Shown here in pieces: positions 6,325-8,096 of a stretch of 8,096 nt of DNA (position 1 is its first letter; every line of letters begins with the position of its first letter). The DNA lies in contig JAFAGF010000165.1 in the NCBI GenBank assembly GCA_023422975.1, positions 1 to 8,096 of the forward strand. Direction: 5' to 3'. A model generated the notes under the pieces. The model was not told the DNA's origin, ran no database searches, and worked only from the letters and a program-made list of their open reading frames with translations. The position numbers and the translations under genes were made by a program. The DNA comes from Pseudomonadota bacterium (GTDB lineage: Bacteria; Pseudomonadota; Gammaproteobacteria; Burkholderiales; Burkholderiaceae_C).

Positions 6325-6828
6325 ATGAAAATCGTCTTGAAGTGGCCGGCCTGCAACGCTGGTTACACCGGGCCGTGGCCACGCCCCATGGTGCTGGACA
6401 CCAATGTGGTGTTGGACATGCTGATCTTTGACGATCCGCACATTCCTCCCATCCGTGAGTTGGTGGCCCAAGGCGCGGTGCGCTGGATTGCTGACCAAGC
6501 CCAGCGCATTGAGCTGGAGCGTGTGTTGCATTACAGCCAGATTGCGCCCCGTGTTTCGTTCTACGGCAAGACCCCCGAAGGCGTGCTGGCGGCATTCGAT
6601 GCCGCGGTGGAATATGTGGCCGAAGCGCCCAAAATCCGCTTTACCTGCACCGACCCGGATGACCAGCATTTTCTGGACTTGGCCAGCCAGCACCAGGCAC
6701 TGCTGGTGAGCAAAGACAAAGCCGTGCTCAAGCAGCGCAAGCGGGTGGCGCAGACCTATGGCGCCACGGTGGGCAATATCGTGTTGCTGGAAATGGCGGA
6801 GGCCGTAGAGACGGTGGCTGAGGTTTAA
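6325..6828 (+). CDS. PIN-domain protein, COG1569-type putative ribonuclease
   Basis: 167 residues. PIN domains are Mg-dependent RNases; this subfamily is commonly annotated as a putative toxin of toxin-antitoxin systems, but many members have no proven toxicity. The acidic site is visible: D25 in MVLDTNVVLD with N27, E63 in IELERVL, and D110, D112/D113 and D118 in CTDPDDQHFLDLA, followed by LLVSKDKAVL. The core begins at M22; the first 21 residues (WPACNAGYTGPWPRP-containing) are an unusual extension. I kept ATG 6325 because GAGG lies 7 bases upstream and the gene starts two bases after the rlmL stop; ATG 6388 would give a core-only protein but lacks a ribosome-binding site. No antitoxin-like small gene is adjacent: upstream is rlmL and downstream a terminator. 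The tight link to rlmL suggests a housekeeping RNA role or chance co-transcription; function is not established. Confidence 0.85.
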   Translation: MKIVLKWPACNAGYTGPWPRPMVLDTNVVLDMLIFDDPHIPPIRELVAQGAVRWIADQAQRIELERVLHYSQIAPRVSFYGKTPEGVLAAFDAAVEYVAEAPKIRFTCTDPDDQHFLDLASQHQALLVSKDKAVLKQRKRVAQTYGATVGNIVLLEMAEAVETVAEV

Positions 6829-6831
6829 GAC

Positions 6832-6872
6832 AAATTGCCATCTAGCGCTTATCTGCCAAGCGCGGACAGCTA
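6832..6872. repeat. Intergenic hairpin repeat, copy 1
   Basis: A 41-bp element matching copy 2 (6997-7037) at 34 of 41 positions by my alignment. The shared core is CTAGCGCTTATCTG-Y-CAAGCGC. In this copy only the inner stem GCGCTT/AAGCGC (6845-6850 with 6858-6863) pairs well, so the outer stem has decayed. It begins 3 bases after the PIN gene stop. It resembles intergenic repeats I recall from Comamonadaceae genomes. Confidence 0.7.
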
Positions 6873-6874
6873 TG

Positions 6875-6907
6875 AAAAGGATGTGACGACAAGCACATCC
6901 TTTTTTT
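6875..6907 (+). terminator. Rho-independent terminator after the PIN gene
   Basis: Perfect stem AAAAGGATGTG (6875-6885) with CACATCCTTTT (6894-6904), an 8-base loop and seven Ts in total (6901-6907). It closes the rlmL-PIN unit. The A run on the 5' side means it could also work on the opposite strand. Confidence 0.92.
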
Positions 6908-6982
6908 ATGGCCCGTACAGTGCAAGCATGTGCCCGCTGCGCGTTGGCAGTGGCGCAGTGTGAGGGTCGCGTGGGCGGTTGG

Positions 6983-7000
6983 GCATGAAATGCATGAAAT
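6983..7000. repeat. Tandem 9-bp duplication
   Basis: GCATGAAAT occurs twice in a row (6983-6991 and 6992-7000), with the second copy running into the left edge of hairpin repeat copy 2. Confidence 0.8.
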
Positions 7001-7037
7001 TGGCTGCTAGCGCTTATCTGTCAAGCGCTGGTAGCTA
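6997..7037. repeat. Intergenic hairpin repeat, copy 2
   Basis: The better-preserved copy, in the same orientation as copy 1 and 165 bp further on. Bases 7001-7015 pair with 7023-7037 around a 7-base loop, giving a 15-bp stem that includes three G-T (G-U) pairs and a perfect AGCGCTT/AAGCGCT inner part. No T run follows, so it is not a terminator. It sits 83 bases before the DAHP synthase ATG and may lie in its leader or promoter region; I found no convincing -35/-10 pair there. Confidence 0.75.
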
Positions 7038-7120
7038 CGGTTTTGTGATTTGGAGACAGCCTTGAAAGGCCCGGAACCCTTGCACTGGCAGCTTTGCAGC
7101 CAGACAGCGACAATGGCGCA

Positions 7121-8096
7121 ATGACTTCTTCGCCCTCTCTGACCAAGCCTGCGGCTTTGTCCACGCTGGACAAGACCCGCATTGACGACACCCGCATCAA
7201 GACCGTGCGCCCGCTGCTCACCCCCGCTTTGCTGGAGGAGTGGCTGCCCGCCACGGAGCAGGCCTTGGCGCTGGTGGAAGGCAGCCGCCGCGCCATTTCG
7301 CGCGTGCTGCACGGGCAGGATGACCGGCTGGTGGTGGTGGTGGGGCCGTGCTCCATCCACGACCACGACCAAGCCATGGAATACGCGCGCCAGCTCAAGG
7401 CGCAGGCGGATGCGCTGAAGGAAGATTTGCTGATCGTGATGCGCGTGTACTTTGAAAAGCCGCGCACCACGGTGGGTTGGAAGGGTTATATCAACGACCC
7501 GTACCGCGATGGCAGCTTCAACGTCAACGAAGGGCTGAAACTGGCGCGCCAGCTGCTGCTGGAGGTGCTGGAGCTGGGCCTGCCCACAGGCACGGAGTTT
7601 CTGGATTTGCTCTCGCCCCAATTCATCAGCGATTTGGTCAGCTGGGGCGCCATTGGTGCGCGCACCACCGAAAGCCAAAGCCATCGCCAGCTGGCCAGCG
7701 GCTTGAGCTGCCCGGTTGGCTTCAAAAACGGCACCGATGGCGGTGTGAAAGTGGCCAGCGATGCGATCGTAGCGGCGCAGTCCTCGCACGCCTTTATGGG
7801 CATGACCAAGATGGGCCAAAGCGCCATTTTTGAAACCCGTGGCAACCAAGACTGCCACGTGATTTTGCGCGGTGGCAAGCAGCCCAACTACAGCGCGGCC
7901 GATGTGCAGGCGGCCTGTGAGTTGCTGGAAAAATCGGGCTTGCGCCCGCAGGTGATGGTGGACATGTCGCATGCCAACAGCAGCAAGCAGCACCGCCGCC
8001 AAATCGATGTGGCGGCCGATCTGGCGCAACAGATTGCAGGTGGTGATCAGCGCATCACCGGCGTGATGATTGAAAGCCATTTGAGCGAAGGCCGCC
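7121..8096 (+). CDS. aroG: Class I DAHP synthase (3-deoxy-7-phosphoheptulonate synthase), 3' truncated
   Basis: The frame is open from ATG 7121 to the window edge (325 complete codons of an expected 360-370). The enzyme condenses phosphoenolpyruvate and erythrose 4-phosphate to DAHP, the entry step of the shikimate pathway in the cytoplasm. It aligns without gaps to E. coli AroG as I recall it, at an offset of 16 residues: GPCSIHD with metal ligand C77, MRVYFEKPRTTVGWKG, GARTTESQ, SGLSCPVGFKNGTDGG with K202, metal ligand H284 in SHANSSK, and E318. The fourth metal ligand (Asp) lies beyond the window. Feedback-site residues D162, P166-Q167 and S196 are present, but E. coli AroG Ser211 is replaced by G227, as in tyrosine-sensitive enzymes, so the symbol aroG reflects overall similarity and not proven phenylalanine control. 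The first ~20 residues are variable. No strong ribosome-binding site precedes the ATG; another ATG at 7113 is out of frame. Confidence 0.95.
   Translation, partial: MTSSPSLTKPAALSTLDKTRIDDTRIKTVRPLLTPALLEEWLPATEQALALVEGSRRAISRVLHGQDDRLVVVVGPCSIHDHDQAMEYARQLKAQADALKEDLLIVMRVYFEKPRTTVGWKGYINDPYRDGSFNVNEGLKLARQLLLEVLELGLPTGTEFLDLLSPQFISDLVSWGAIGARTTESQSHRQLASGLSCPVGFKNGTDGGVKVASDAIVAAQSSHAFMGMTKMGQSAIFETRGNQDCHVILRGGKQPNYSAADVQAACELLEKSGLRPQVMVDMSHANSSKQHRRQIDVAADLAQQIAGGDQRITGVMIESHLSEGR

Noticed and set aside
6908..6988. 26-codon ORF starting at the ATG right after the PIN terminator
   Set aside because: It has no ribosome-binding site, begins immediately after the terminator T run, and shows no recognisable protein features.
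7059..7070. Short hairpin GCCTTGAAAGGC upstream of the DAHP synthase
   Set aside because: A four- to five-bp stem is expected by chance in a region this size, and no T run or other supporting signal accompanies it.
7109..7114. GACAAT as a -10 box for the DAHP synthase gene
   Set aside because: No -35 hexamer lies at proper spacing, and a start at this place would leave almost no leader before ATG 7121.
7007..8080. Long minus-strand open frame opposite the DAHP synthase
   Set aside because: The plus-strand frame is an unmistakable class I DAHP synthase; the reverse frame has a His/Gln/Ala-rich composition typical of a shadow.

Overview
The window looks like a chromosomal core-genome segment from a betaproteobacterium of the order Burkholderiales, most likely the family Comamonadaceae (Comamonas/Acidovorax-like). 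The basis is the GC-rich codon use, the gene order argS-SPOR-dsbA and lptA-lptB-rpoN, the style of the proteins, and a hairpin repeat in the last intergenic region that resembles intergenic repeats I recall from that family. All genes lie on the plus strand. I see no tRNA, rRNA, CRISPR array, insertion sequence or prophage gene.

Layout. (1) Bases 1-1647 hold the 3' end of argS, a membrane-anchored SPOR-domain protein and a DsbA thiol-disulfide oxidase, closed by a strong intrinsic terminator. (2) Bases 1648-4867 hold lptA, lptB and rpoN: two parts of the lipopolysaccharide transport machine, then sigma-54. lptA and lptB overlap by one base. rpoN starts with TTG behind a good ribosome-binding site and is followed by a second intrinsic terminator, which sits inside a larger inverted repeat. 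(3) Bases 5039-6907 hold a THUMP-domain 23S rRNA methyltransferase (RlmL type) and, two bases later, a PIN-domain protein of the toxin-like COG1569 type with no antitoxin partner nearby; a third terminator follows. (4) Bases 6829-7120 are intergenic, with two related hairpin repeats and a short tandem duplication. (5) From 7121 to the right edge runs the start of a class I DAHP synthase, the first enzyme of the shikimate pathway; it is cut off by the window.

Together these are housekeeping functions: translation and rRNA modification, periplasmic protein folding and cell division, outer-membrane biogenesis, nitrogen/sigma-54 transcription, and aromatic amino acid synthesis. I found no convincing undescribed multi-gene system. 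The points most worth a second look are small: a possible stem masking the rpoN ribosome-binding site, the nested structure around the rpoN terminator, alternative hairpins and a mini-ORF in the rlmL leader, the orphan PIN protein coupled to an rRNA methyltransferase, and a glycine in the DAHP synthase that predicts tyrosine rather than phenylalanine feedback.
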